A DNA stretch of 64,000 nt from positions 620,001 through 684,000 of the forward strand of contig NZ_SDIC01000001.1 of the NCBI RefSeq assembly GCF_004116405.1, in the 5' to 3' direction. Below the pieces are notes generated by a model, which did no database searches, was not told where the DNA came from, and worked only from the letters and a program-made list of their open reading frames with translations. The stretch comes from Halegenticoccus tardaugens (GTDB lineage Archaea > Halobacteriota > Halobacteria > Halobacteriales > Haloferacaceae). This document shows, piece by piece, positions 1-9,315 of this stretch. Every line of letters begins with the position of its first letter. Positions within the stretch are counted from its first letter, which is position 1. Position numbers and translations under genes: made by a program.

Positions 1-293
1 ACGACGGTTTCGAGGTCGGCCGGCGGCCGCCCGTGCAGTTCGAGCACCGCGACGTACTCCTTCGACCCCTCCAGGAAGACCTGCGCGAGGCGGGTCGCGT
101 CGCCGAGGAGCACCGGCAGACAGCCCGTGACCTTCGGATCGAGCGTCCCCGCGTGGGCGGCCCGCTCGACGCCCGCGAGGTCGCGTACCCAGCCCGTCAC
201 CTGGTGGGCGGAGGGGCCCGGCGGCTTGTCGAGGTTCACCACCCCGAATTCGAGGAGCTCGGTCGCGTCGCGCGCTCCGGGCGAGCCTCGCAT
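1..293 (-). CDS. truB: tRNA/rRNA pseudouridine synthase Cbf5/TruB family (N-terminal part, cut by window edge)
   Basis: Converts uridine to pseudouridine, in archaea as the catalytic subunit of the H/ACA guide RNP and on tRNA U55. The 97 residues visible start MRGSPGARDATELLEFGVVN and include the TruB/Cbf5 signature LDKPPGPSAHQV followed by HAGTLDPKVTGCLPVLLGDA, whose Asp in GTLDP is the catalytic nucleophile of the family. The ATG at 293 lies 2 bases past the cmk stop, so the two genes are translationally coupled. The gene order adk, DUF106, cmk, truB is the conserved haloarchaeal arrangement. The rest of the protein, including the PUA domain, lies beyond base 1. Cbf5 and TruB cannot be separated from this fragment, but an archaeal context favours Cbf5. 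Confidence 0.93.
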   Translation of the reverse strand, partial: MRGSPGARDATELLEFGVVNLDKPPGPSAHQVTGWVRDLAGVERAAHAGTLDPKVTGCLPVLLGDATRLAQVFLEGSKEYVAVLELHGRPPADLETV

Positions 294-295
294 CG

Positions 296-880
296 TCAGA
301 AGTCGTACCGGACGCCGTCGACGGGGTGTTTCCCCTCGTCGGCGTCGGGGTCGTACGTCTCGACCGCGGTCGCGAGCACGTCGAGCACCGCCTCGGGGTC
401 CCAGCGCGCGGTGTTGAACGCGACGTCGTAGATCGAGAGGTCGTCGATGGGGATGTCGTAGTACGCCCTGTAGCGCTTCTTCTCGCTCGTCTCGCGGCGC
501 TCCGTCTCCTCGCGCGCGACGGCGACGGGCTTGTCCTCGCGGTCTGCGATCCGGGCCGCCCGGACGCCGAGCGGGGCGTCCAGCCAGAGCCGCAGGTCGG
601 CGAAGTCGCCCGCGAGCCAGCCGGCGAGCCGGGATTCGAGCACGAGATCGTCGCGCTCCTTCGCGATCTCGTACAGCCGTCGGTCGAGGTCGCGGTCGAT
701 CCCCTCGTCCTCCTCCGCCAGTTCGTTGAACTCGACGGGCGAGTACCCGCGCTCTGCGGCCAGCGCGCGGAAGATGTCGCCGCCGCTCACGTGTTCGAGT
801 CCGAACCGCGCGGCCAACTCGGCCGCGTTAGTGCTCTTGCCGCTGCCCGGCGGGCCGGAGACGGTTATCAACATACTCAC
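296..880 (-). CDS. cmk: Cytidylate kinase
   Basis: Phosphorylates CMP/dCMP to the diphosphate with ATP in the cytosol. The 194-residue product opens with the P-loop GPPGSGKST at residues 9-17 and has the nucleoside monophosphate kinase fold of the short archaeal Cmk type, with a Lys/Arg-rich lid around residues 120-140. An alternative start two codons later (874, Met-Leu-Ile) matches the usual haloarchaeal N-terminus slightly better. It sits between the DUF106 gene (54 bases upstream) and truB (2 bases downstream), on the same strand as adk, so two nucleoside monophosphate kinases lie in one presumptive operon. Confidence 0.95.
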   Translation of the reverse strand: MSMLITVSGPPGSGKSTNAAELAARFGLEHVSGGDIFRALAAERGYSPVEFNELAEEDEGIDRDLDRRLYEIAKERDDLVLESRLAGWLAGDFADLRLWLDAPLGVRAARIADREDKPVAVAREETERRETSEKKRYRAYYDIPIDDLSIYDVAFNTARWDPEAVLDVLATAVETYDPDADEGKHPVDGVRYDF

Positions 881-934
881 TCTCGAACGGTCGCAGTAAA
901 ATGCGTTACCTTCCCGAGCGCCCCCGACGGACCC

Positions 935-1855
935 TCAGGAAGTCGACGGCGTCGTGTTGATGTTCAGCCCCTTTCGGATGATCTGGGTGAACGCCATCGA
1001 ACAGAGGAAGTACCAGACGATCCAGAGCTGAACCGGGCCGACGACGGACGATTTCCAGCCAACCTCTCCCGCGATCGGGACGATCATCGGCTGTAGCTCG
1101 ATGTGAGCCTGGGAGTTCGCCCCGATGCCGACCGCCCAGTACATCCAGAGGAACACCGGGATGGTGAGGAACATGATCCACACCATCGGTCGGAACTGCT
1201 CTTTGAACATGCCCATCTGATCGCCCATCGCCTCCATCTGTTCCTCCTGAATCTTCTCCAGGGCGGCGTCGTCGCCGGACTCCTGCGCCTCCTTGCGCCG
1301 GCGCTGGATGTCCTTCATCCGCTCTTGGTACATGCCCATCTTCTCCATGTTCATCAAGTTCGCCTGCAGGAGCGTCGAGTACAGGCCGGTCGCCAGCGCG
1401 AGCACCATCACGACCGCGTAGAACGGGAGCATCTCCGCGACGGGGCCGAGGACGGTGTGGAACGTGCCGCCGACCAGTTCACGAACCGGCTTCCACGAGT
1501 AGCCGAGGAACAGCCCGACGGTCACGAGCGCCGCGCCCTTGTCCCACTTCGACCACGTCGTCCCCTCGACGTCGTCGTCGACCGACGCGGCCGACGCGCC
1601 GCCGACGTCGCTGCCGTTTTCCACCGCCGTGCGGGTCGCGGCCGGGTCGGCGAGGGAGAACCCGTCGCCGGTGTCGCCGTCGACGAGGACGCCCTTCTCG
1701 ATGAGCCGCCCCCACTGCCCGCTCGTGAGATCGCCGCGGACGTCCGCCCACCGGACCTCGCCGGCCTCGGACCGGTCGAGGACCGTCTCGACGGCCGAGC
1801 GCATCTCTGGGTCCTCGGCCACGAGCGACCGGACCTTTGCTTCGATACGTGCCAT
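935..1855 (-). CDS. DUF106/EMC3-TMCO1 family membrane protein (YidC/Oxa1 superfamily insertase)
   Basis: A 306-residue membrane protein of the archaeal DUF106 family, which belongs to the Oxa1/YidC/EMC3 superfamily of membrane protein insertases. An acidic soluble N-terminal region (about 1-110) is followed by a hydrophobic segment near 115-130, a second near 150-170, a charged coiled-coil rich in Met, Lys and Glu (about 175-225), then two more hydrophobic segments near 228-250 and 280-300. That coiled coil between membrane segments is the family hallmark. It lies in the adk-cmk-truB cluster, as in other haloarchaea. Function as insertase is inferred from the family. Confidence 0.9.
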   Translation of the reverse strand: MARIEAKVRSLVAEDPEMRSAVETVLDRSEAGEVRWADVRGDLTSGQWGRLIEKGVLVDGDTGDGFSLADPAATRTAVENGSDVGGASAASVDDDVEGTTWSKWDKGAALVTVGLFLGYSWKPVRELVGGTFHTVLGPVAEMLPFYAVVMVLALATGLYSTLLQANLMNMEKMGMYQERMKDIQRRRKEAQESGDDAALEKIQEEQMEAMGDQMGMFKEQFRPMVWIMFLTIPVFLWMYWAVGIGANSQAHIELQPMIVPIAGEVGWKSSVVGPVQLWIVWYFLCSMAFTQIIRKGLNINTTPSTS

Positions 1856-1997
1856 TACCGGAGGATAGCCATCGACCCGTTATGAAGCTTTTACTCTGGC
1901 GGCGTCGCGGATCGCGCCCGATTTCGGTCCCTCGCGCCACCCGCGGCTCCACCGCCCCCACCGCGGTCGGATGCGCCCTCCGCCGTCGGGCGCGCCG

Positions 1998-2618
1998 TTA
2001 CGCCCGCTCGCGGATCGTCTCCGCGACGCGGTCGAACACCTCGTCGGGCGACCCCTCGCCGTCGACCTCGACGAGTTCGCCCCGCTCGCGGTAGTGTTCG
2101 ATGACCGGCTCCGTGCTCTCGCGGTAGACCCGCAGGCGCTCGCGAACCGTCTCCTCCGTGTCGTCGTCGCGCTGGACGAGCCGCTCGCGAACCGCCTCGT
2201 CGTCCGGCACGTCGAACTCGACGTGGTAGATGTCGCCCGTCTCGGGGTCGAGCCGTCGGCCGGTGAGCCGCCTGACCAGTTCGTCCTCGTCCACGTCGAG
2301 GTAGACGACCGCGTCGAGGTCCGTGATGTCCGAGAGGTACTCGGCCTGCGAGAGGTTCCGGGGGTAGCCGTCGAGGACGTAGCCGTCCGCCGCCGACAGC
2401 GCCTCCTCGACGATCTCGTTTACGACCTCGTCCGGCACGAGTTCGCCCGCGTCCATGTACTCGCGGGGCGTGCCGTACTCGGTCTCCACGTCCTTGTTGG
2501 CGCGGAGCGCGTCGCCTGTCGTGACGTGTTCGAGGTCGAACGCCTCGGCGAGGCGCTTGCTCTGGGTCCCTTTGCCCGCTCCGGGTGCTCCGAGGAGAAG
2601 CACGTGATAGTCGGCCAT
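1998..2618 (-). CDS. adk: Adenylate kinase
   Basis: Interconverts AMP + ATP and 2 ADP. The 206-residue protein starting [19 protein letters not shown] has the P-loop GAPGAGKGT (residues 10-18), the AMP-binding stretch TTGDALR, the DGYPRN motif near residue 84 and a lid domain (about 120-155) without zinc-binding cysteines. The open frame continues far upstream of this ATG, but residues before it are Arg-rich and unlike a haloarchaeal protein, so the ATG at 2618 is the start. First visible gene of the minus-strand block that leads to truB; 142 bases separate it from the DUF106 gene. Lies right after the ribosomal protein/secY operon in many haloarchaea. Confidence 0.95.
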   Translation of the reverse strand: MADYHVLLLGAPGAGKGTQSKRLAEAFDLEHVTTGDALRANKDVETEYGTPREYMDAGELVPDEVVNEIVEEALSAADGYVLDGYPRNLSQAEYLSDITDLDAVVYLDVDEDELVRRLTGRRLDPETGDIYHVEFDVPDDEAVRERLVQRDDDTEETVRERLRVYRESTEPVIEHYRERGELVEVDGEGSPDEVFDRVAETIRERA

Positions 2619-2804
2619 GTCTCCCGATTCAGTTGCATCCGTTAAGGAGGTGTTGCTTCCGGCCAGTCCGCTGAAACCGTCGCCGCCGTCGGCTACTCCC
2701 GCCGGCCGCTCTCGTCGCGCGCTCGCGCGCCGCAGTCGGCGGGTGCGACTCCCTCGCTCCGCGACTCCCCCCGTTTTTATCCCGTCGGCGACGTAGCGGC
2801 GACC

Positions 2805-3218
2805 ATGACTCGATTCGACGCGGACACGCCGGCGGAACGCCGAAAGCTGTTCGCCGACGCCGTCGTCGCCCACCGCGAGCGCGGGAGCGCCTTCCTGACC
2901 GTCGAAGTCGCGTCCGACCCCGAACTCGACGGCGTCGACGAGGAGGGCGACCCCCTCCCGGGGCCGTGGATCCAGTTCGCGGAGCGGACGTTCAACCTGG
3001 ACGCGACCGACGAGGAGCTCGATCGGGTGAAGGCGCTCGTCTCGGAGTTCCCGGAGTTCCGGATCGATCGGCTGGAGAGCCCCGAAGGGACCGAGGGGAC
3101 CAACGTCCGGATCACGGCGCGCTCGGACGCGAACCGGCTCGCGGGGTTCGTCGACCGGGCGTTTCAGGAGGTGTACGGGCGCGACGACGGCTACCGGGCG
3201 TGGGTCGTCGCGATCTGA
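2805..3218 (+). CDS. Conserved haloarchaeal protein, function unknown
   Basis: A 137-residue acidic soluble protein with no membrane segment or recognisable catalytic motif. It has an alpha/beta pattern with a conserved-looking [15 protein letters not shown] stretch near residues 48-62 and a C-terminal [16 protein letters not shown] segment. A TATA-like box (ccgtttttatcc, about 2772) lies about 30 bases before the ATG, consistent with a leaderless or near-leaderless transcript. It is divergent from adk and precedes the universal stress protein gene by 50 bases. I recognise it only as a widespread haloarchaeal hypothetical. Confidence 0.85.
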   Translation: MTRFDADTPAERRKLFADAVVAHRERGSAFLTVEVASDPELDGVDEEGDPLPGPWIQFAERTFNLDATDEELDRVKALVSEFPEFRIDRLESPEGTEGTNVRITARSDANRLAGFVDRAFQEVYGRDDGYRAWVVAI

Positions 3219-3268
3219 ATTCCACCCGAATCCCGAAGCATATACGATCGCCCTCCGTACGCCCGCCC

Positions 3269-3730
3269 ATGAACGACTCCGACACGCCCCTCGACGCGTC
3301 GCTCTTCGCCCGTCCGGTCGTCCCCGTCGCCAGCGTCGACGACGCCGAGACGACGGCACGGGCCGCCGTCCCCCGAATCGCGGCGGTCGACGGGGAGATG
3401 GTCGTCGTCCACGTCGTCGAGAAAGCCGGCGGCGCGCCCGACAAGGCGTCGGTCGAACAGCGCGAGGAGGTCGCCGCCGACGCGTTCTCGGTCGTTCGCG
3501 ACCGGGCCGCGGCGGCCGGCGTCGACGTGACCACGCGCGTCGCCTACGGGACGGACGTCGCGGAGACGATCTTCGACGTCGCGCGCGAGGAGAACGCGTC
3601 GGCCATCGTGTTCTCGCCGCGCGGCGGGAGCAAACTGGTGAAGTGGCTCAGCGGCGACGTGGCCGCGTCGCTCGTCGAGAACGCGGACCGGCCGGTGGTC
3701 TCGCTCCCGGACGCCGAACCGGAGCGGTGA
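3269..3730 (+). CDS. Universal stress protein (UspA family)
   Basis: A 153-residue single-domain UspA fold: beta strand [15 protein letters not shown] near residues 14-28, a helix with regular heptads, then [20 protein letters not shown] near residues 111-130. The G-rich turn resembles the nucleotide-binding G-2x-G-9x-G loop but is not a perfect match, so ATP binding is uncertain. The start at 3269 is chosen because residues before it in the open frame are Arg-rich; a TATA-like gcatatacg (about 3238) sits 30 bases upstream. It precedes a permease that itself carries two Usp domains, suggesting a shared stress or transport-regulation role. Confidence 0.88.
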   Translation: MNDSDTPLDASLFARPVVPVASVDDAETTARAAVPRIAAVDGEMVVVHVVEKAGGAPDKASVEQREEVAADAFSVVRDRAAAAGVDVTTRVAYGTDVAETIFDVAREENASAIVFSPRGGSKLVKWLSGDVAASLVENADRPVVSLPDAEPER

Positions 3731-3874
3731 CGCCGAAGGGTGCGGCCGCGCGACTGTCCTCGAAATCTGTCGAGAGACGACATTCCAAACCGTTTAAACG
3801 GATCGAACGACACCTACCGGCCATGAATTTCCTCGGAACAGCGTCGCCGAACATATCGTCGCACTGGTCGAAAC

Positions 3875-6103
3875 ATGGCTGACGAGGAACTGGCGAAGGA
3901 CCTCGGATTGCTGTCGGCGATGACCATCGGCATCGGAACGATGATCGGCGCGGGCATCTTCGTCCTGCCGGGCGTCGCCGCACAGGAGGCCGGACCCGTC
4001 GTCGTCGTCTCCTTCGTCGTCGGCGGCGTCATCGCGATGGTGAACGCGCTGTCTGTCTCGGAACTCGGCACGGCGATGCCGAAGGCCGGCGGGGGATACT
4101 ACTACGTCAACCGCGCGCTCGGGCCCCTGTTCGGCTCCATCGCCGGACTCGGCGACTGGGTGGGGCTCGCGTTCGCCTCGGCGTTCTACTGCATCGGCTT
4201 CGGGCAGTATCTCGCCGAACTCGTCGATCTTCCGGGCGTGCTGTTCCTCTCGCCGATACAGGTCGGCGCGCTGCTCGCCGGGTTCGTCTTCGTCGGCGTC
4301 AACTTCGTCGGCGCGAAGGAGACGGGCGGCGTCCAGACCGTCATCGTCCTCGCCCTGCTGGCCATCCTCGGCGCGTTCGCCGTCGCCGGATGGGCGTCGT
4401 TCGACTACGCGACGCTCGCCGGCGAGGACGGCCTCGCGCCGTTCGGCACCGGCGCGATCCTCCCGGGGACGGCGGTCGTCTTCGTCTCCTTCCTCGGCTA
4501 CGCGAAGATCGCGACCGTCGCCGAGGAGCTGAAGAACCCCGGTCGGAACCTCCCCATCGCCATCATCGGCAGCGTCGCGCTCGTCACCGTCATCTACGCG
4601 GTCCTCGTGACGGTGATGCTCGGCGTCGTCCCGTGGCCCGACCTGAGCCGGGACGCGCCCGTCGCGCAGGCGGCCGAGGTCGCGTTCCCCGGCGGCATCG
4701 CCGGCGTCGCGGCGACCGTCATGACGCTCGGCGCGCTGTTGGCGACGGCGTCGTCGGCGAACGCCTCGATTCTCGCGTCGGCGCGCATCAACTTCGCGAT
4801 GGGTCGCGAGAAGATCGTGACGAACTGGCTCAACGAGATTCACCCCCGCTTTGCGACCCCGTACCGCTCGATTCTGGTGACGGGTTCCATCATCGTCGCG
4901 TTCATCGCGGCGCTCGGCAGCGACCTCGCGGTGCTGGCGAAGGCGGCGAGCGTGCTCCACCTCATCGTCTACGCGCTGATGAACGTCGCGCTCATCGTCT
5001 TCCGCGAATCGGACGCTATCGACTACGAGCCGGCGTTCCGCGTGCCGCTGTACCCGGTGACGCCGATAGCCGGGGCGCTGCTGTCGCTGGGTCTCGTGGC
5101 GTTCATGGACGACGTCGAAATCGCGCTCTCGGGCGCGTTCGTCGTCGGCGCGGTCGGCTGGTACTTCGTTTACGCGCGCGACAAGGTCGAGGCGGGCGGG
5201 CTGCTCAGTCGGTACATCCTCGCGCGGTCCGAGCGGATGCCCGACGCGGCCGTCTCCGCCGCCAGCACCGTCAAACCCGACGGCGGCGACTACCGCGTCA
5301 TGGTTCCGCTCGCGAACCCCGAACACCAGACCGACCTCATCACGCTCGCCAGCGCACTCGCAAAGCAGCAGGGCGGCACCGTCGTCGCCGTCAACATCCA
5401 GCAGGTGCCCGACCAGACGTCGCTCGAAGCCGCCCGACAGCAGGGCGACTACGCGGCGGCCACGCGCATCCTCGAGCGCGCCCGCGACGACGCCGAGACG
5501 TTCGGCGTCCCCGTCGAAACCCACACCATCCTCTCGCACCGAACGTTCGAGGAGGTGTTCGACGCCGCCCGCACCTACGACGCCGACGTGACCGTCATGG
5601 GCTGGGGACCGGACGCCCACGGCTCGCCGGGCCGCGCCGAGAGCGCCGTCGACGAACTCGCGAGTTCGCTCCCCTGCGACTTCCTCGTCCTCCGGGACCG
5701 CGGTTTCGACGCGTCGCGCGTCCTCGTGCCGACCGCGGGCGGGCCGGACTCGGATCTCTCAGTGGCCGTCGCGAAGCTGCTCCGCGCGGAGTTCGGGTCG
5801 ACGGTGACGCTGCTGCACGTCGCCGACGACGAGGCGGAGGGTCGGACGTTCCTCGAACGGTGGGCGGCCGAGCGCGACCTCGACGACGCGGAGTTGCTCG
5901 TCGAGTCGGGCGACGTCGAAGCGGCCATCGAGCGGCACGCCGCGGAGGCCACGATGCTCGTCGTCGGCGCGACCGAGCGCGGCCTGCTCTCGCGGCTGTT
6001 CACCGACAGCCTCGTGATGAACGTCGTCGACAGGGTCGACTGCTCGGTGCTGCTCGCCGAGAAGAAACGGAGTCGGACGCTTCGCGACCGGCTGTTCGGC
6101 TGA
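3875..6103 (+). CDS. APC-family amino acid permease fused to two universal stress protein domains
   Basis: A 742-residue fusion. Residues about 10-440 form a 12-segment amino acid-polyamine-cation (APC) transporter; the first helix carries TIGIGTMIGAGIFVLPG, the unwound glycine-rich motif that binds the substrate backbone. After the last helix come two UspA-like domains, about 465-605 (YRVMVPLANPEHQ onward) and 608-730 (SRVLVPTAGGPDSD onward, with VVGATERGLLSRLFTDSLV). This is the layout of haloarchaeal Cat-type transporters. It most likely imports a cationic or neutral amino acid, with the cytoplasmic Usp domains sensing nucleotides; the substrate cannot be read from sequence. Confidence 0.93.
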   Translation: MADEELAKDLGLLSAMTIGIGTMIGAGIFVLPGVAAQEAGPVVVVSFVVGGVIAMVNALSVSELGTAMPKAGGGYYYVNRALGPLFGSIAGLGDWVGLAFASAFYCIGFGQYLAELVDLPGVLFLSPIQVGALLAGFVFVGVNFVGAKETGGVQTVIVLALLAILGAFAVAGWASFDYATLAGEDGLAPFGTGAILPGTAVVFVSFLGYAKIATVAEELKNPGRNLPIAIIGSVALVTVIYAVLVTVMLGVVPWPDLSRDAPVAQAAEVAFPGGIAGVAATVMTLGALLATASSANASILASARINFAMGREKIVTNWLNEIHPRFATPYRSILVTGSIIVAFIAALGSDLAVLAKAASVLHLIVYALMNVALIVFRESDAIDYEPAFRVPLYPVTPIAGALLSLGLVAFMDDVEIALSGAFVVGAVGWYFVYARDKVEAGGLLSRYILARSERMPDAAVSAASTVKPDGGDYRVMVPLANPEHQTDLITLASALAKQQGGTVVAVNIQQVPDQTSLEAARQQGDYAAATRILERARDDAETFGVPVETHTILSHRTFEEVFDAARTYDADVTVMGWGPDAHGSPGRAESAVDELASSLPCDFLVLRDRGFDASRVLVPTAGGPDSDLSVAVAKLLRAEFGSTVTLLHVADDEAEGRTFLERWAAERDLDDAELLVESGDVEAAIERHAAEATMLVVGATERGLLSRLFTDSLVMNVVDRVDCSVLLAEKKRSRTLRDRLFG

Positions 6104-6193
6104 GGATCCGTTCGGCGGCACGCGGCGACTTCGGTTCGGTCGCCCGCGGCCCGAACGTCTATTCCGTATCGCCCCAAAGCGTCGGGGGACAGC

Positions 6194-6427
6194 ATGTCCC
6201 CGAACGACGGAACGGACCGGGCACCGGGCATCGAAAAGCGGGTGTTCGAGACGTTCACCGACGACCAGCCGCGCTCGACGGATCACATCGTCGAGCAGGT
6301 CGAGATCGAGCGCGCGCTCATCGAGGACGCCCTGGTCGAACTCGAACGGCAGGGCGTCCTCGAACGACACGAGCAGGACAGACCCGACGAACCGGGCGAG
6401 TCGGAAACGCTCTGGTACCCGGTCTGA
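6194..6427 (+). CDS. Small predicted winged-helix protein
   Basis: A 77-residue acidic protein. Residues 12-60 read as a short winged-helix: GIEKRVFETFTDDQPRSTD, then a recognition-like helix EIERALIEDALVELERQGVL and a wing. It has no sensor domain, so a role as a small transcription factor or protein-interaction module is inference only. It stands alone 90 bases after the permease and converges on the acetyltransferase at 6532. A TATA-like tattccgtat near 6160 lies about 30 bases before the ATG. Confidence 0.75.
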   Translation: MSPNDGTDRAPGIEKRVFETFTDDQPRSTDHIVEQVEIERALIEDALVELERQGVLERHEQDRPDEPGESETLWYPV

Positions 6428-6531
6428 GCGGTCCGCGGTCGGCCGTCGCGTCCGAGACGTTTCTTCGGCAGCCGTCGTGTCCGACGTTTCCTCGGCGATC
6501 GCCGACCGCGACGCTCCCTCGTCTGCCGCGC

Positions 6532-7482
6532 TCACGACGCCTCTTCGCCGAGGACCGACGGATCGGTCAGGTCCGCGGCCATGACGAAGTCGGGATCGTC
6601 CGAGACGTCGACGCGGGCGTACGCCGTGTCGCTCACCGGGCCGACGCCCTCGGGGATCAGGACGCGCGTGCGGTCCGCGCCGACCCCGGCGGCGTCGCGG
6701 GCGACCGCGCGATGGAGCGCCCGCGCGGCCGTCGGGTCGGCCCACGCGCCGACGGCGTACTCCGCCCACGTCTCGGCTTCGTCCGCGTCGTTCTCCCGCT
6801 CGTACGTCCGGTTGCGGAGCGCGATCCCCCGCGTGCCGCCGTCCCGGACGGCGAGGAGACGCCCCTCGTCGGCCGCCTCGCGGAAGTCCCGGCGCGTCAG
6901 CTCCGACACCGCCCACGACTCCTCGGCGTCGAGGGCGAGCCCCCGCAGGTGCGCGCGGGCGTCGCTCGCGGTCCAGAACGACCAGCCGGCGTCGGGGTCG
7001 TCCGTCACGCGGAGATCCGGCTCCGCGCTCGCGTCCGGCGTCGGCATCGCCCACCGAAACTCCGTGCAGGGTTCGAAGCCAGCGGCGCGCGATTGACCGA
7101 GCCCCGCGACGTTCCACGAGAACACCATGTTTCGGGCGACCGTCGCGCCCTCCGCCGCGGCCCAGCGAAACACGGCCCGCGAGAGGTCGAGCGAGACGCC
7201 GTGCCCGCGGTACTCCGGGTTGACGCGCATCCCCTGCGCCCACGCCTCGTAGTCCGAGAGCAGGACGCCCTGGCAGATGCCGGCGACCGCCTCCGACGGC
7301 CGCTCCGCGTCGCCGTCGGCGTCGAGGACGAACGTCATCTGGCCGTCGCCGTCGTCCGCGATCCAGTCGCGGTAGATCCGCGGGATGTAGTCGCTCCCGT
7401 CGCGGTCGGCCCACGTCCGGCTCGTGAACTCGGCGACCGCCTCGTAGTCCTCCGGCCGCGCCCGGCGGACGCTCAGGTCCAT
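6532..7482 (-). CDS. GNAT-family N-acetyltransferase (two-domain)
   Basis: A 316-residue protein with an N-terminal GNAT domain: strand MDLSVRRARPEDYEAVAEFT, then GMRVNPEYRGHGVSLDLSRA (about 90-109), a form of the Q/RxxGxG/A acetyl-CoA pyrophosphate loop. The second half (about 160-316) is a further acetyltransferase-like or SCP-like region. The acceptor is unknown. Its ATG at 7482 overlaps the gatD stop by 10 bases, so it is probably co-transcribed with gatD. The start was chosen because the open frame upstream is only antisense shadow within gatD. Confidence 0.88.
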   Translation of the reverse strand: MDLSVRRARPEDYEAVAEFTSRTWADRDGSDYIPRIYRDWIADDGDGQMTFVLDADGDAERPSEAVAGICQGVLLSDYEAWAQGMRVNPEYRGHGVSLDLSRAVFRWAAAEGATVARNMVFSWNVAGLGQSRAAGFEPCTEFRWAMPTPDASAEPDLRVTDDPDAGWSFWTASDARAHLRGLALDAEESWAVSELTRRDFREAADEGRLLAVRDGGTRGIALRNRTYERENDADEAETWAEYAVGAWADPTAARALHRAVARDAAGVGADRTRVLIPEGVGPVSDTAYARVDVSDDPDFVMAADLTDPSVLGEEAS

Positions 7483-8717
7483 GGCCGCGACTGCGCCTGC
7501 AGTTCGCCCGCGAGCGACTCGCCCATCGCGCCGGCCGGATCGCCGAGGTTCGCGAGCGCCCACATGAGCTTCACCTTCGCGGTCCCCGGGAGCGTGTCGC
7601 CCGCTTCGACGACGCCCGCGTCGAGCAGGTCCCGCCCGGTGTCGTAGACGCGGTCGCACACCCGGCCTTCGAGGCACTGGCTCGTCATCGCGACGACCGT
7701 CCCGCCCTCGACGAGTTCCTCGATCCGGGGAACGAGATCGGTGTGGACGTGTCCCAGCCCGGTACCCTCGATCACGACGCCCGATTTGCCGTCGAGGTAG
7801 TCCCACGCCGCGGGGTCCATCCCCGGCGTGAACTTCACGAGTTCGACCCCGGTGTCGAGGTCGGGTGCGATGTCGAGGGCCGCCTCGCCGCGCTCGCGGT
7901 ACGCCCGCCGGAACGCGACCTCGCCGGTCTCGTAATCGACCTCGCCGAGGGGTTTCGCGCCGACGGTCTCGAAGGCGTCGCGGCGGGAGGTGTGGTTCTT
8001 CCGGACGCGCGTCCCCCGGTGGAGCGCGCAGACGTCGTCGTTCTCGGAGGCGTGCATGCAGACGAGCACCTCCGCGCAGTCCGACGTGGCCGCCTCGACG
8101 GCGCAGACGGCGTTCATCACGTTGTCGGAGGAGGGCCGATCCGCGGAGCGCTGGCTGCCCGTGAAGACGATCGGAACGGGCGGGTCGAGCATGAACGACA
8201 GCGCCGAGGCCGAGTACTGCATCGTGTCCGTCCCGTGCATGACGACGACGCCGTCCGCCCCCTCCCGGATCTCCTCGTGCACCGCCCGCGCGAGGCGCTC
8301 CCAGACGGCCGGCGTCATGTTCTCCGAGAGGATGTTCGCGACGACGCGCCCGCGGTAGTTCGCCCGCCCCGCGAGCTCCGGGACGGCTCGGAGCACGTCC
8401 TCCGCGTCGAACTGCGCCGTCACCGCGCCCGTGCGGTAGTCGACCGTCGAGGCGATCGTCCCGCCGGTGGAGATGAGCGCCACCGTCGGCAGGTCCGGAT
8501 CGAACTCGACGGCGGAGCTTCCGTCCGCCGGCGCGCCCTGGTCGGCGTCGTACGCGCCGGATTCGAGCACCTCGACGGCGGCGTCCTCGCGGGCGATCCC
8601 GACGTTGTAGCCGCCGTCGAGCTTGACGACCAGGTGCTCGGCCGTCGACGACGGCATCAACACCCCTTCGTTCGTGACGCCCGCGCGCTCGACGCGGACG
8701 CGATCCCCTGGGTTCAT
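7473..8717 (-). CDS. gatD: Glutamyl-tRNA(Gln) amidotransferase subunit D
   Basis: Asparaginase-like subunit of the archaeal GatDE complex that turns Glu-tRNA(Gln) into Gln-tRNA(Gln); GatD releases ammonia from glutamine or asparagine. The 414-residue protein has the N-terminal beta-barrel (about 1-72) that distinguishes GatD from plain asparaginases, then LISTGGTIAST at 81-91 with the nucleophilic Thr, and HGTDTM near 160. Late motifs VIEGTGLGH and SQCLEGRV also fit the family. The partner gatE is not in this window. A separate true asparaginase lies at 18176. Confidence 0.96.
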   Translation of the reverse strand: MNPGDRVRVERAGVTNEGVLMPSSTAEHLVVKLDGGYNVGIAREDAAVEVLESGAYDADQGAPADGSSAVEFDPDLPTVALISTGGTIASTVDYRTGAVTAQFDAEDVLRAVPELAGRANYRGRVVANILSENMTPAVWERLARAVHEEIREGADGVVVMHGTDTMQYSASALSFMLDPPVPIVFTGSQRSADRPSSDNVMNAVCAVEAATSDCAEVLVCMHASENDDVCALHRGTRVRKNHTSRRDAFETVGAKPLGEVDYETGEVAFRRAYRERGEAALDIAPDLDTGVELVKFTPGMDPAAWDYLDGKSGVVIEGTGLGHVHTDLVPRIEELVEGGTVVAMTSQCLEGRVCDRVYDTGRDLLDAGVVEAGDTLPGTAKVKLMWALANLGDPAGAMGESLAGELQAQSRPWT

Positions 8718-8808
8718 GCGGTGAGGTACCGCCGGGTCGGACTTGAAAGCACCCGTTCGTCGGGCGGACGGCGCAAGACCCATACGTTCGGCGCGCGCAC
8801 CGTCGAAC

Positions 8809-9315
8809 ATGCAGCGCACGACCGACGTCGAGCGGGGCGGGGAGTCGGTCGCCGATTCGCCCGCGGACGCGAAGGCCGATCGGCGGGACCGCTCCGGTGC
8901 GAGGGGGCGGCTCGGCCTGAAGCGGCGGCTCGGGGGCCTGTTTTCGATCAAGGTGTTCCTCGCGGCGCTCGTCGGGTCGATCCTCGGCCTGTTTCTCGGC
9001 GGGGCGATCCCGCTCGTCGGCGTCCTCGGGCGCATCGCCGGCCTCTTCGCCGTCGGATTCGTCGTCGGGCTGGTCGGCCGACGCCGCCGGTACGCGGAGG
9101 TCGGACTCGCCGCGGCCGCGGCCGCCGCGCTCGTGTTGGTCCTCTCGGCGCTCGGGTCGTTCGGGACCGTCACGTTCCCGTATCTCGTCCGCGCGTACGC
9201 GCAGTACGGCACCGCCATCGCCGGCGTCGGCGCGGGGACGGGGCTCGTCGTGGCGCTCGTCGGCCACTACTTCGGTCGCGACCTCCGCGCCGGGCTGATG
9301 CGGGAGATCAACTGA
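8809..9315 (+). CDS. Haloarchaeal membrane protein of unknown function
   Basis: A 168-residue protein with a charged N-terminal cytoplasmic segment (about 1-45) followed by four hydrophobic segments (near 47-65, 68-86, 98-115, 125-150) separated by a short RRRRY loop. The start at 8809 is preferred over the open frame at 8743 because the earlier residues are Arg-rich and a TATA-like catacgttc (about 8781) lies 28 bases before it. It converges on and overlaps the last 8 bases of the regulator at 9308. I do not recognise a family with known function. Confidence 0.82.
   Translation: MQRTTDVERGGESVADSPADAKADRRDRSGARGRLGLKRRLGGLFSIKVFLAALVGSILGLFLGGAIPLVGVLGRIAGLFAVGFVVGLVGRRRRYAEVGLAAAAAAALVLVLSALGSFGTVTFPYLVRAYAQYGTAIAGVGAGTGLVVALVGHYFGRDLRAGLMREIN

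Noticed and set aside
3794..5620. 608-codon minus-strand open frame over the APC-Usp permease gene
   Set aside because: It is antisense to a clear 742-residue transporter; its product is Arg-, Asp- and Val-rich without any domain, typical of a shadow in high-GC sequence.
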